A stretch of DNA of 64,000 nucleotides, from positions 44,279-108,278 of the forward strand of contig CALCYT010000018.1 in NCBI GenBank assembly GCA_937906455.1, read 5' to 3'. Below the pieces are notes generated by a model. That model did no database searches, had not been told where the DNA came from, and was given only the letters and a program-made list of their open reading frames with translations. The stretch comes from an uncultured Bacteroidales bacterium (GTDB taxonomy: Bacteria > Bacteroidota > Bacteroidia > Bacteroidales > F082). Each line of letters starts with the position of its first letter. Position 1 is the stretch's first letter. The position numbers and the translations under genes are program-made. Positions 15,855-24,684 of this stretch are shown piece by piece.

Positions 15855-16841
15855 TCAGTGCAGATAATGATCAAATCCTTTTGTTGATGCGGTGGCTAAT
15901 CTGCCATCTTCAACGTAAATGAAATACGCCTCGATGCCGTCTTGATTTTCAAGCAGTTTCGAGGCTTTCTCTTTGCCCATAACCATGCAGATGGTGGCGA
16001 GACAGTCGGCCCAAGATGCGTTGTCGGCTATGACGGTGGCACTCAGCAGGTTGTGCTCGACAGGATAACCTGTCGTTGGGTCGATGCTGTGCGAATAGCG
16101 GACGCCGTCTTTCTCGATGTATTTCCTATAGTTTCCAGAAGTGACGATGCCTTTGTCTTGAAGAGTCAGACTTTCTTGTACCGAACGTCCGTCATAATAA
16201 TGTTCCGCAGGTCTCTCGATGCCTATAGTCCATTGTTGGCCATTCGGCTTGGTGCCGCGCGCCATGATTTCACCTCCGACATCAACCAAATAGTTATAAA
16301 TGCCTTTGGTTTCCAAGAACTTGCCAATCAAATCGGTGGTGTAGCCTTGCGCCACCGCATTGAAATCAAGCGTCATGTTGGGATTCGCCTTCACAACTTT
16401 ATCATCGATAATCTGAATCTTTTGATAATCAACGAGATGTCTTATCGAATCTACCATTTCAGGTGTCATCTCGAGTTCTTTTTTATAATGAAACCCCCAT
16501 GCCTCAACCAGCGGGCCGATGGTGGCGTCGAATGCCCCGTCTGACAACTCAGAGGCTTTTCGCGCCCACTCGAAATTATCCTTAAATATCTGATTTACAA
16601 TTACGTCCTCGTTCCTGTTCACTTTCCTGATGATGGAATTTTCGTTCCAAAGCGAAACGGAATTGTCAATTTCATTAAAAATGGAGTCGATTTCAGCCTC
16701 AAAAGTGCGGTTCTTTTCATCATAATAGGTGATTGAGAAATACGAACCTTGGGTGAAGCTGGAGTAATTGATTTTCTGCGGTTGCCTCATGCAAGATGCG
16801 AAACCCACCATAATTGCCATTATAACAAAAATTCTTCTCAA
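15855..16841 (-). CDS. apbE: FAD:protein FMN transferase (ApbE), lipoprotein form
   Basis: This 328-residue enzyme attaches FMN covalently to target threonines, for example in Na+-NQR or Rnf subunits, on the periplasmic side. The signal sequence ends FASC (Cys17), so the protein is lipid-anchored. Family signatures are visible: LDFNAVAQGYTTDLI, YLVDVGGEIMARG (substrate site), TSGNYRKY, and HSIDPTTGYPV near residue 250. Its length is normal. No Rnf or NQR genes are in the window, so its target must lie elsewhere. Confidence 0.95.
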   Translation of the reverse strand: MRRIFVIMAIMVGFASCMRQPQKINYSSFTQGSYFSITYYDEKNRTFEAEIDSIFNEIDNSVSLWNENSIIRKVNRNEDVIVNQIFKDNFEWARKASELSDGAFDATIGPLVEAWGFHYKKELEMTPEMVDSIRHLVDYQKIQIIDDKVVKANPNMTLDFNAVAQGYTTDLIGKFLETKGIYNYLVDVGGEIMARGTKPNGQQWTIGIERPAEHYYDGRSVQESLTLQDKGIVTSGNYRKYIEKDGVRYSHSIDPTTGYPVEHNLLSATVIADNASWADCLATICMVMGKEKASKLLENQDGIEAYFIYVEDGRLATASTKGFDHYLH

Positions 16842-16849
16842 CTTAAAAA

Positions 16850-16899
16850 CTCTAAACTTAAAAACTACTCTAAACTCTAAACTCTCAACTCTAAACTAA
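16850..16899. repeat. Heptanucleotide array, ACTCTAA type, between apbE and the DUF5103 gene
   Basis: Seven-base units of the type ACTCTAA, with variants ACTTAAA and ACTCTCA, run for about 50 bases. The array covers the stop codon (16896-16898) of the upstream gene, so that gene's TAG is part of the repeat. Confidence 0.75.
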
Positions 16900-18164
16900 T
16901 GCGACCGTATCGTCGCATATCCTATCAATTGATCGTAATTCTGCGTCGGGTCAAACAAATACACGAAGATATGGTACATGTTATTCGTTTCCCAGAAATC
17001 GCCGTTTATCGGAGCCACCGAAGTGATGCCGCTGGCGTTGTCTTTTACGGCATACATATAGTCGTAATAGCCTTGTTTTAGAAGCAAACTTTTCTGATAA
17101 CCACGCCGTTGTGGGTCGTAATCCATCTTTGAGCCCTCATCCAGTCGCCAATCTGTTATCGCCCCGATGATGTAAACGTCCTTCCCGAACATATATTGAG
17201 GCCATTCGAGGAAGAAATCAACCTGCGCATAGTCGGCTTCCTTGGTGGCATCGAAATTTTCGCGCTCAAGATATATGTATTTCTCACCAAACAAATCCTC
17301 GTCTTCAAGATAAGTGTGGGTGTTGCGTTTCGTGTCGTCGTAAAGCGTCACCACATAGCCGTTTTCCTTGCGATATACTGTTTTTGTCTTCTCGGGACGG
17401 TTCTCAAAATTGCTCGTGTTTATTCTAAGATATTGATTCCCGGACTCAAATACGGTTTTCTCATTATTGACGTATGAGAGTTTTTCCGGGAACACGTATG
17501 TCGGCTTCAGTCCGAAGACAGCATTGTCCCAGCGGCCGTTTTGCTGTATCGTGACATTGGAATACTGGTCGGCACGGCTGTTGAACATGTCGGGATAAAC
17601 AATGTCGAGGTCGATTTCCTGCTTGTTTTTGCCCAAATTCAAATCGAAAGGATAACGCGGTATGGTGGCGGTGACCCTCGCCAAATCATCAACGACATAA
17701 AATCTCCGGGTGAAATAAACGTCATCGGGTTTTTCGCCGGTCACTACGAGCAGATAGTTCCCGGAGAGTTTCGGCATCATGTTGTCGGTCGGAAACACGA
17801 GGTCGTAATGCACATAATTCACGAAAGTGTTGAGCGAGAAGGTGAAGTCATCAATCTCCTCCTGAAAAAAACCGTTGAGATAATCGTTTTTCGGCAAATC
17901 AGTGGGCTGCCATTGGTTGTCGCAATGCACGAAAGTGTAATAAAGATAAGGCGCGTTATCGGCAAAAACGTCAAATTGCAGATGCAGCTGCTCCCTCATG
18001 TTGTTGAGGTATATTACAGGCTTGTCGAGGTCGAAACCTGTCGGATGCAGAAGCACCGTTTGCACGTCATCGCGGTAATTCATGTCGGAACATACCGGCT
18101 TGTTTTGCGCAGACAGATTGCATCCAAATGCTAATAATATGATTATCAATGATTTAAATTTCAT
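16896..18164 (-). CDS. DUF5103 protein, type IX secretion-associated (plug protein type)
   Basis: This 422-residue protein has a signal peptide MKFKSLIIILLAFGCNLSAQ. The body fits DUF5103: an N-terminal Ig-like domain with LYYTFVHCDNQWQPTDL and YLNGF, and a middle part with NYLLVVTGEKPDDVYFTRRFYVVDD. In the T9SS literature this family includes the protein that plugs the SprA translocon when no cargo is engaged. I start at ATG 18164; an ATG at 18209 would add 15 residues ahead of a good signal peptide. Its presence agrees with the two T9SS cargo proteins in this window. Confidence 0.85.
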   Translation of the reverse strand: MKFKSLIIILLAFGCNLSAQNKPVCSDMNYRDDVQTVLLHPTGFDLDKPVIYLNNMREQLHLQFDVFADNAPYLYYTFVHCDNQWQPTDLPKNDYLNGFFQEEIDDFTFSLNTFVNYVHYDLVFPTDNMMPKLSGNYLLVVTGEKPDDVYFTRRFYVVDDLARVTATIPRYPFDLNLGKNKQEIDLDIVYPDMFNSRADQYSNVTIQQNGRWDNAVFGLKPTYVFPEKLSYVNNEKTVFESGNQYLRINTSNFENRPEKTKTVYRKENGYVVTLYDDTKRNTHTYLEDEDLFGEKYIYLERENFDATKEADYAQVDFFLEWPQYMFGKDVYIIGAITDWRLDEGSKMDYDPQRRGYQKSLLLKQGYYDYMYAVKDNASGITSVAPINGDFWETNNMYHIFVYLFDPTQNYDQLIGYATIRSH

Positions 18165-18383
18165 GAGAATGATTAAATTTAATTTTTCAAAATTAATAAA
18201 AATTTTCAAAAAAAGTATTAATTTTGTTATTCAATTGTCTCTCGCAGATTGCGCAGACCACGCTGAAACAATCTACAGCAATCTCCGCGTAATCAGCAGC
18301 TCGCGTCACGAGCAATCCGGCAGAGGTAAACGGAAAATAAATCCGTGTTATCTGCGTTATCTGCAAGAGGCTTGGAAAGTGTT

Positions 18384-20864
18384 ATGGAGAGAAAGACATT
18401 TTTTGTCAATGTAATCCTGCCGCTGCCGGTTCCTGGCACGTTCACCTATCGTGTCCCGATGGAGCTTAATGACAGCGTGAAAGTCGGACAGCGTGCGATA
18501 GTTCAGTTCGGCCGCACTAAGATAATGTCCGGACTGATAAGTGAAGTGACTGAGAAAGTGCCTGAGTATGAACAAGTTAAGTATATCCTCGGCATTCTTG
18601 ACGATAATCCTGTAGTCAACGACATACAGTTGAGATTCTGGCAATGGATATGCGACTATTATCTCTGCTGTGAGGGCGAAGTGATGCAGGCCGCCTTGCC
18701 TTCGGCGATGAAGCTGTCGAGCGAGTCGAAGATAAGACTGTCCGATGAGTTTGAGCTTGACACATTGACACTCAACGACTTCGAATATCTTATAGTGGAG
18801 GCTTTGCAGGTACAGCCGAAACTTACAATCAGCGAGGTGAGTAAGATTATCGGCTATAAAAAAGTGATGCCGCTCATCAAGACCATGATTGAGAAGAAAA
18901 TCATAGTGATGGAGGAAGAGCTTGACGCGAAGTTCAAGGCGAAATACGAGCGTTTCGTGGCACTCGCGAAAGATTATGGTGACGATGAGAAAATGCACGC
19001 CCTTATGGATGAGCTTGCCAAACGTGCTTACAAACAGCTTGAAGTCGTGATGTCGTTTTTTGTCCTTGGAGGCAGTGCCGACAACGATGTACTTGTCTCA
19101 GAGCTGCTGAAAAAATCCAATGCAAACAGTACCGTTTTGAAGGCACTTATCAATAAAGGTGTATTCACCACTTACCAAAAACGTGTCAGCAGGCTCAAGA
19201 GCTTCAAAGCCTTAACTGATGTCGATTCAATACAACTTACTGATAAACAACGGCTTGCGTTTGATGAGATTCATAAAGGTTTTGAAAACAAACAGCCGGT
19301 GTTGCTTCATGGTGTTACTTCATCCGGCAAGACGGAAATATATATCAAATTGATTCAAGAGGCTCTCAACGAAGGCAAACAAGTATTGTATCTCCTGCCT
19401 GAGATAGCCCTTACTGAGCAGATTATCAATCGTTTGAAGAAATATTTCGGTGACAAGGTCGGTGTTTATCATTCGCGCTACAGTGATATGGAACGTGTGG
19501 AGATTTGGGAGCAGGTTCTTGACTTTGAGAGGTCGAAAAGCCCTAAATATCAAGTGATTATCGGGTCGCGCTCGTCTATTTTGCTTCCGTTTTCCGAGCT
19601 TGGACTCATCATCGTCGATGAGGAACACGACAGCTCGTTCAAGCAGATTGACCCTGCGCCGCGTTACAATGCTCGTGATTTGTCGATGATTTTGGCTCGT
19701 TTGCATGGTGCCGATGTCATTTTAGGCTCTGCGACGCCGTCGTTTGAGAGTTATTTCAACGCCCGCCAAGGCCGTTATCATCTTGTGTCGTTGACTGAGC
19801 GTTACGGTGGCGTAGAGATGCCGGAAATCATCGTTGACGACATGCGTGTCGAGCGGCGCAGGAAGCTCATGCAGGCCAATTTCGGCAGTGTGTTGCTTGA
19901 TGCCATGCGTAACACGTTGAGCGACAAGAACCAAGTGATATTGTTTCAAAACCGTCGCGGCTTCTCGCTTCGTCTTGAGTGTGACGTCTGCCATTGGGTG
20001 CCGCAATGTATCAACTGCGATGTCTCGATGACGTATCACAAGACGCAGAACGTCATGAAATGTCATTACTGCGGCTACACCATGTCGGTGCCTTCCGAAT
20101 GTCCTTCATGCCACAGCACCGACCTGAAGATGCATGGCTTCGGCACCGAGCGTGTTGAGGAAGACCTGACTGCCGTGGTACCTGAGGCTCGCTGCGCTCG
20201 CCTCGACCTTGACACCACACGCTCAAAAAATTCGTATCAGTTTATTCTCGAACAGTTTAAAAACCGTGAGACTGATATTCTTGTCGGCACTCAGATGGTT
20301 ACAAAAGGTCTCGACTTCGACCATGTCAAGACTGTGGGCATACTTGACGCGGATAATATGCTCTCATTCCCTGATTTTCGGGCATTTGAGCGCAGCTTCC
20401 AACTCATGGAACAGGTCAGCGGCCGCGCCGGCAGAAAAGGTGAGAAAGGCAAGGTGATTATTCAGACGTATCAGCCGACGCATCCTGTGATTTTAAACGT
20501 GGTCAACCACGACTACGTGCGTTTCTTCGAGGAACAGATGCCTATCAGAAGGCAGTTTTGCTACCCACCATATTATCGATTGATAATGATAAAGTTACGT
20601 CACGCCAACTATAATAAACTTAATGCTGCCGCCGAGTTTTTCGCCAAGCAGCTGCGACCTGTTTTCAAACATAATCTTCTCGGACCGGAATACCCTGTCG
20701 TTTCAAGAATTAAAAACCAGTATATCAAACAGATTCTGATAAAGTTTGACAGAAACGACAACTCTATGATAATCAAGGAATTGCTAAGAAGAAATCTTGA
20801 TATCTTCAAGCGCGACAACGAACACAAATCTGTCAATATATCGATTGACGTAGATCCCATATAA
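18384..20864 (+). CDS. priA: Primosomal replication protein N' (PriA helicase)
   Basis: This helicase of 826 residues restarts stalled replication forks. From the chosen ATG at 18384 (MERKTFFVNVILPLPV) there is the N-terminal fork-binding domain, then a Walker A in HGVTSSGKTEIY, the DEEHD box, SATPSFES, and a zinc-binding insert with four CxxC pairs (CDVC, CINC, CHYC, CPSC). Helicase motifs VGTQMVTKGLDF and QVSGRAGR follow. A GTG at 18345 in frame would add 13 residues of no family resemblance and is not used. No operon partner is seen. Confidence 0.97.
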   Translation: MERKTFFVNVILPLPVPGTFTYRVPMELNDSVKVGQRAIVQFGRTKIMSGLISEVTEKVPEYEQVKYILGILDDNPVVNDIQLRFWQWICDYYLCCEGEVMQAALPSAMKLSSESKIRLSDEFELDTLTLNDFEYLIVEALQVQPKLTISEVSKIIGYKKVMPLIKTMIEKKIIVMEEELDAKFKAKYERFVALAKDYGDDEKMHALMDELAKRAYKQLEVVMSFFVLGGSADNDVLVSELLKKSNANSTVLKALINKGVFTTYQKRVSRLKSFKALTDVDSIQLTDKQRLAFDEIHKGFENKQPVLLHGVTSSGKTEIYIKLIQEALNEGKQVLYLLPEIALTEQIINRLKKYFGDKVGVYHSRYSDMERVEIWEQVLDFERSKSPKYQVIIGSRSSILLPFSELGLIIVDEEHDSSFKQIDPAPRYNARDLSMILARLHGADVILGSATPSFESYFNARQGRYHLVSLTERYGGVEMPEIIVDDMRVERRRKLMQANFGSVLLDAMRNTLSDKNQVILFQNRRGFSLRLECDVCHWVPQCINCDVSMTYHKTQNVMKCHYCGYTMSVPSECPSCHSTDLKMHGFGTERVEEDLTAVVPEARCARLDLDTTRSKNSYQFILEQFKNRETDILVGTQMVTKGLDFDHVKTVGILDADNMLSFPDFRAFERSFQLMEQVSGRAGRKGEKGKVIIQTYQPTHPVILNVVNHDYVRFFEEQMPIRRQFCYPPYYRLIMIKLRHANYNKLNAAAEFFAKQLRPVFKHNLLGPEYPVVSRIKNQYIKQILIKFDRNDNSMIIKELLRRNLDIFKRDNEHKSVNISIDVDPI

Positions 20865-20869
20865 AAAAT

Positions 20870-20897
20870 GTAGAGACGTCCTATGGAACGTCTCTAC
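20870..20897 (-). terminator. Intrinsic terminator of the exbB-exbD operon
   Basis: GTAGAGACGT at 20870-20879 pairs exactly with ACGTCTCTAC at 20888-20897 around an 8-base loop. Read on the minus strand the stem is followed by ATTTTTTAT, a proper U-tract, about 55 bases past the second exbD stop. Confidence 0.75.
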
Positions 20898-20900
20898 AAA

Positions 20901-20948
20901 TCTAAGGTCTAAAGTCTAAAGACTAAAGACTAAAGACTAAAGACTAAG
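20901..20948. repeat. Heptanucleotide array, (A/T)CTAAAG type, next to exbD
   Basis: Seven consecutive 7-base units (TCTAAGG, TCTAAAG, TCTAAAG, then ACTAAAG three times, then ACTAAGT) lie directly downstream of the exbD stop and before the terminator stem. Confidence 0.85.
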
Positions 20949-20951
20949 TCT

Positions 20952-21410
20952 TCACTCTCCTTTTCGTACCGAGTAATTGATACGGAATGCGCCGCATTTA
21001 CGCAGTTCCTGCTTCACGTCGGTGACTAAGCCCATTCTCACTTCCTCATGAATCTTGAGTGATGTGGTGAGGAGTGGACGGTCAGCCTCGGCGCGGTCGA
21101 GACGTTCCTGTTCGATGAACGGGATGATGTCTTCGATACGGGCGTATGAGTCGTTAAGTTGCAGACGCGCCTCTGTACCATAGAGTTTGGTGTTTGTCGG
21201 AGGTCCGATGTAGATGAAGCTCACGAGAGACTTCTTCTCTAATTTTTGGACTTCCGTTGCTGCCGGTAATTTCATTTTCACCTTCAATGTCGTCTCGCGC
21301 ATAGAGGTTGTGACCATGAAGAAGAATATCAACATGAAGATGATGTCAGGCATTGAACCGGTTGAAATTGCCGGGACTTCTTTTTGTCCGCCTTTTCTGA
21401 ATTTTGCCAT
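20952..21410 (-). CDS. ExbD/TolR-family biopolymer transport protein (second copy)
   Basis: This 152-residue protein has a short cytoplasmic start, one membrane helix (MPDIIFMLIFFFMVTTSM, about 20-37) with the conserved aspartate (Asp22) that couples to the proton path, and a periplasmic domain. ExbD-type proteins work with an ExbB/TolQ partner to energise outer-membrane transport or other envelope work. It is the last of four genes in the operon starting at 23259; spacers in the operon are 14-18 bases. The two ExbD-type proteins here are clearly different (152 and 191 residues), so they may form a mixed dimer. Confidence 0.93.
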   Translation of the reverse strand: MAKFRKGGQKEVPAISTGSMPDIIFMLIFFFMVTTSMRETTLKVKMKLPAATEVQKLEKKSLVSFIYIGPPTNTKLYGTEARLQLNDSYARIEDIIPFIEQERLDRAEADRPLLTTSLKIHEEVRMGLVTDVKQELRKCGAFRINYSVRKGE

Positions 21411-21424
21411 AATTTTCTCTCCTA

Positions 21425-22000
21425 TTATTTGATTTCTTCAGGTTCGGCTTCTGAGATACGCACAGGGACAGCTTTATTGATTGCATCGATTTTGTCTTTG
21501 TCGGTCAAATCGGAATAATGCTGTTTGAAGTAAGTCATAGACACCTCTTCTCTGAGTTCATTGAAAGCTTTCGCCAATTCATTTTGAACTGCAATATACA
21601 TCTGGTATGATGTACCGCGGTCATTCTTAAGTGATACGACACCTTTGTTGGTCATAAAGTTACCAATCATGTCGATTTCCTTCATCTCAATTTCAGGAGC
21701 CTTCTCATCATTCGGTTTGGGAGTGATGAAGTCTCTTGTCTTGTCTTTGAGTTCAGTGATGTCGCATGGTTTTCCGTTAACCATCAGCTTGTCGTATTTA
21801 TTGATCATGACGTTCAAAATGTTTCTTTCTTTCACTTTGACATCCATGTCGGGGTTTTCTACCGGTGGAGGCAGACGACGGGTGATACCGCTGTCAGTGT
21901 CCATCGTAGTGGTAACGAGGAAGAATATCAACAGCAAGAAAGAGATATCAGCCATTGAACTGGCGTTGATTTCCGGGACTTTCTTTTTCTTACGTGCCAT
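21425..22000 (-). CDS. ExbD/TolR-family biopolymer transport protein (first copy)
   Basis: This 191-residue protein begins MARKKKKVPEINASSMADISF. The helix at about 16-35 contains the conserved Asp (Asp18) of ExbD/TolR, followed by FFLVTTTMDTDSG and a longer periplasmic part than the second copy. It sits between the unknown four-helix protein and the second exbD. Such paired exbD genes are common in Bacteroidota next to a MotA/TolQ/ExbB homologue. Which outer-membrane system they serve is unknown. Confidence 0.93.
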   Translation of the reverse strand: MARKKKKVPEINASSMADISFLLLIFFLVTTTMDTDSGITRRLPPPVENPDMDVKVKERNILNVMINKYDKLMVNGKPCDITELKDKTRDFITPKPNDEKAPEIEMKEIDMIGNFMTNKGVVSLKNDRGTSYQMYIAVQNELAKAFNELREEVSMTYFKQHYSDLTDKDKIDAINKAVPVRISEAEPEEIK

Positions 22001-22014
22001 GATAATTTCCTTCC

Positions 22015-22440
22015 TTATTTGTTAATGAGTTTCGAAACCGCTGAATAGATTACAGCTGCGATTGTAGCACCAATTACAATGTATGTGAACACCATGAAGA
22101 AGTCAACGAAGGACTCTATGCCGCGTGTGACCCCCATCGAGTCAAGGTATTCCATGGAAAGTGTTGAGCCTTTTGAAAACAGTAATGCGATGAGTGCGAG
22201 AACTGCCACAATAGCCACAACGATGCCGATTGTCTTTACGCTTTTTGGATTGATTACAATACCATAAATAGGTGCAAACAAAATCGCAACCACAGTCAAT
22301 CCAAGCATGCAATATGCAAAGACCATGAATGTCCCGACTTTGGCCTCACCACCTACAACGGTGATGATTCCGAAAATCACGTTGAGAACCATCAAGGCTA
22401 TGAGCAAATATTTGCAATATTTTGATAATTTGTCGACCAT
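22015..22440 (-). CDS. Four-helix membrane protein of the exbB-exbD operon, family unknown
   Basis: This 141-residue protein is almost all membrane. There are helices near 10-30, 38-62, 68-90 and 108-135, with a short polar link carrying SMEYLDSMGVTRG. I do not recognise the family. It lies between exbB and the first exbD with spacers of 18 and 14 bases, so it is very likely made together with them. A structural or assembly role for the motor complex is a guess. Confidence 0.75.
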   Translation of the reverse strand: MVDKLSKYCKYLLIALMVLNVIFGIITVVGGEAKVGTFMVFAYCMLGLTVVAILFAPIYGIVINPKSVKTIGIVVAIVAVLALIALLFSKGSTLSMEYLDSMGVTRGIESFVDFFMVFTYIVIGATIAAVIYSAVSKLINK

Positions 22441-22458
22441 GATTCTTCTTTTGTTAGA

Positions 22459-23259
22459 TTAGTTTTTCTTTGAATAAGCGTGGAGCATGTCCATGAACGT
22501 GATTGACGAGTCTTCCATGTCATTGACTATACCTTCAATCTTGTTAAGGATGAAGTTGTAGCAAATCTGGAGGATAACAGCGACGATAAGACCGAACACT
22601 GTTGTCAACAAAGCGACTTTCATACCGCCTGCGACAACCGTCGGGCTGATGTCACCTGCTGCGGCGATAGCGTCGAATGCCGCGATCATACCGATAACAG
22701 TACCCATAAATCCCAACATAGGTCCCAAGGCGATGAACAATGAAATCCAGCTCGCGCCGCTCTCAAGGTTACCTGTCATAACTGAACCGTATGATACGAC
22801 TGCCTTTTCAACTTCTTCAAGACCTTCGTTGTAACGCATCAGACCTTGGTAGAAGATGCTGGCGACAGGACCGCGTGTCTCACGGCAGAGGTCTTTGGCC
22901 TTCTCAATGCCTCCACTGTTCAATGTCTCTTCCAACTGGGCAAGAAGCTTCTTGGTGTTTGTCGTGCTTAATGTCAGATAAATGATTCTCTCAATTGACA
23001 CTGCGAGACCGAGGACCAAGATTAACAAAATGATGCTCATGAACTCCCAGCCACCATCGATGAACTGTTTCTTCAACACCTCGTGGAATGTGGCATCGGT
23101 CTCAGGAGCCGCCAATGGGTTGGTCTGTTCTACGGTTTCAACAACCTGCTCCGTCTGTGCAGCTTGTTCTGTTTGTGTTTCTTCTTGTGCAAGAAGTGCG
23201 TTGCTGATTCCAAATGTCAGAAAACCCGCAACTGTCAGTAAAGCAATTAGTTTTTTCAT
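22459..23259 (-). CDS. MotA/TolQ/ExbB proton-channel family protein
   Basis: This 266-residue protein has a signal-like N-terminus ending in LLAQEE and a Glu/Thr/Gln-rich linker (about 25-50). Three membrane helices of the ExbB family follow; the last two carry ASWISLFIALGPMLGFMGTVIGMIAAF and VAGGMKVALLTTVFGLIVAVI-type segments that line the proton path. It is the first gene of the exbB-x-exbD-exbD operon. An extended N-terminus is common in ExbB homologues of this phylum. No clear TAnnTTTG box was seen; the heptamer array at 23308 lies just upstream. Confidence 0.94.
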   Translation of the reverse strand: MKKLIALLTVAGFLTFGISNALLAQEETQTEQAAQTEQVVETVEQTNPLAAPETDATFHEVLKKQFIDGGWEFMSIILLILVLGLAVSIERIIYLTLSTTNTKKLLAQLEETLNSGGIEKAKDLCRETRGPVASIFYQGLMRYNEGLEEVEKAVVSYGSVMTGNLESGASWISLFIALGPMLGFMGTVIGMIAAFDAIAAAGDISPTVVAGGMKVALLTTVFGLIVAVILQICYNFILNKIEGIVNDMEDSSITFMDMLHAYSKKN

Positions 23260-23307
23260 GATTTGAATTTTGAATTACTACTTTTTGTTAATTAATTTAA
23301 TCTATTT

Positions 23308-23349
23308 TCTTTCAACTTTAAACTTTCAACTTTAAACTTTAATCTTTCT
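23308..23349. repeat. Heptanucleotide array, CTTTAAA type, directly 3' of tRNA-Ser
   Basis: Units CTTTCAA, CTTTAAA, CTTTCAA, CTTTAAA, CTTTAAT run for 42 bases. On the minus strand the array starts 2 bases after the tRNA 3' end. Confidence 0.75.
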
Positions 23350-23351
23350 CG

Positions 23352-23439
23352 CGGAGAGAGCGGGATTCGAACCCGCGGTACCCTTTTGAAGTACACACAC
23401 TTTCCAGGCGTGCTCCTTAAACCACTCGGACATCTCTCC
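23352..23439 (-). tRNA. tRNA-Ser (anticodon GGA)
   Basis: The minus strand gives an 88-base cloverleaf. The acceptor stem GGAGAGA pairs with TCTCTCC, followed by discriminator G. The anticodon loop CTGGAAA has anticodon GGA, the T arm is CGGGTTCGAATCCCG, and the long variable arm is that expected of class II serine tRNAs. CCA is not encoded. It reads UCC/UCU codons. Confidence 0.96.
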
Positions 23440-23470
23440 CGGGGATTTTTCCACTCCACAAAAATCGTGT

Positions 23471-23478
23471 CAAAATTA
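23471..23478 (-). promoter_or_regulatory. tRNA-Ser promoter box
   Basis: TAATTTTG on the minus strand matches TAnnTTTG and lies 31 bases before the tRNA 5' end. The gap from the ansA stop (23566) makes a separate start for the tRNA plausible. Confidence 0.5.
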
Positions 23479-23565
23479 CAAAATTTTTCTTTTCAAACAA
23501 CATTATTTTTGAAACAATATTTCATTTTTTTTGAAAATAATTATAATGTGTTTATTTTCAATGTT

Positions 23566-24591
23566 TTATATCGTTATTTCTCCTCTCAGCGACTCTTGTA
23601 AATATCGTTTTATGTCGCTGTGGCTGAATCCCTCGCCCAAAAGATACATCATTTTGGCGAGTGCCGACTCCGTTGTGATGTCGTAACCGCTGATGACGCC
23701 TATTTTGTCGAGGTTCAGACTTGTCTCGTAACGCCCCATCTCCACCGAGCCTGACTTGCATTGCGTGACATTGTAGATGATGAGTCCTTTCCTTATGGCG
23801 TCGGCGAGCTCGTCAAGGAACCACTCTGAGGTAGGGGCGTTGCCTGAGCCGAATGTCTCCAAGATGACGCCTCTGAGTCCGGGAGTGCTTAAGGCGTGTT
23901 TCACGAAGTCATGTGTGATGCCGGGGAAAAGCTTCAAGATGCCGACGTTCCTGTCGAATTTTTTGTGGACGATGAGAGGTCTGCCTGTGGGCTCCATGAT
24001 GAACTCTCTGTTGTATTTTATTTTGATGCCCACATCAGCCAGAGTGGGGTAGTTGCCCGACGAGAAGGCGTTGAAGTTCTCGGCGTTGAACTTGGTTGCC
24101 CTGTTGCCCCTAAGCAGCTGATTTTCAAATAAGATGCATACCTCCGGCACTCCGGTCTCGCCGTCCACCTTCGAGGCTGCTATCTCAACAGAAGTGATGA
24201 AGTTCTCACGCGCGTCACTGCGGACCATGCCCATGGGCAGCTGCGAGCCGGTGAAGATGATAGGCTTGGCAAGGTTCTCAAGCATGAAACTCAAGGCCGA
24301 GGCACTGTAAGCCATTGTGTCAGAGCCGTGTAACACCACAAAACCGTCATATTTCTCGTAGTTTTCCTCTATCTTTTCCGCCATCTCTATCCACACATCC
24401 GGTGTCATGTTCGACGAGTCGATGAGGTTCTCAAACGAATACATGTCGATGATGTAATCGAGGGTTCGTAAAACGGGCAGATGCTCGTATATGTTACCGA
24501 AGTCGAATGGCACCAAACTGCCGGTATTCCGGTCTTTCATCATACCTATCGTACCTCCGGTGTAAAGCACTAAAATTGATGGTTTTCTCAT
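23566..24591 (-). CDS. ansA: Type I L-asparaginase
   Basis: This 341-residue enzyme hydrolyses asparagine to aspartate and ammonia. Catalytic threonines are in YTGGTIGMM (near residue 12) and in HGSDTMAYSASAL (near 92), with the supporting GSQLPMGMVRSDARENF segment after it. It has no signal peptide, so it is the cytoplasmic type I enzyme. The gene follows tatD on the same strand across an octanucleotide array and is probably the end of the trpS-hflX-tatD-ansA series. Confidence 0.96.
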   Translation of the reverse strand: MRKPSILVLYTGGTIGMMKDRNTGSLVPFDFGNIYEHLPVLRTLDYIIDMYSFENLIDSSNMTPDVWIEMAEKIEENYEKYDGFVVLHGSDTMAYSASALSFMLENLAKPIIFTGSQLPMGMVRSDARENFITSVEIAASKVDGETGVPEVCILFENQLLRGNRATKFNAENFNAFSSGNYPTLADVGIKIKYNREFIMEPTGRPLIVHKKFDRNVGILKLFPGITHDFVKHALSTPGLRGVILETFGSGNAPTSEWFLDELADAIRKGLIIYNVTQCKSGSVEMGRYETSLNLDKIGVISGYDITTESALAKMMYLLGEGFSHSDIKRYLQESLRGEITI

Positions 24592-24597
24592 ATTAGT

Positions 24598-24684
24598 TAT
24601 TCAGTTATTCAGTTGTTCAGTTGTTCAGTTAGTCAGTTACTCAGCTGGTTTACAACTGACTAACTGACTAACTGACTAACTGGC
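24598..24684. repeat. Octanucleotide array in two inverted arms at the tatD 3' end
   Basis: The left arm repeats TTGTTCAG/TTAGTCAG units of 8 bases; the right arm repeats GACTAACT. The arms are complementary (GTTAGTCAGTTA against TAACTGACTAAC), so the array folds into a hairpin around a loop near 24640. The tatD stop codon (24676-24678) lies within the right arm. Confidence 0.75.

Noticed and set aside
18165..18383. Intergenic region upstream of priA as a possible RNA gene
   Set aside because: It holds one small palindrome (GCTCG...CGAGC) and repeated TCTGCGTTATCTGC-like words, but no convincing overall fold or terminator.
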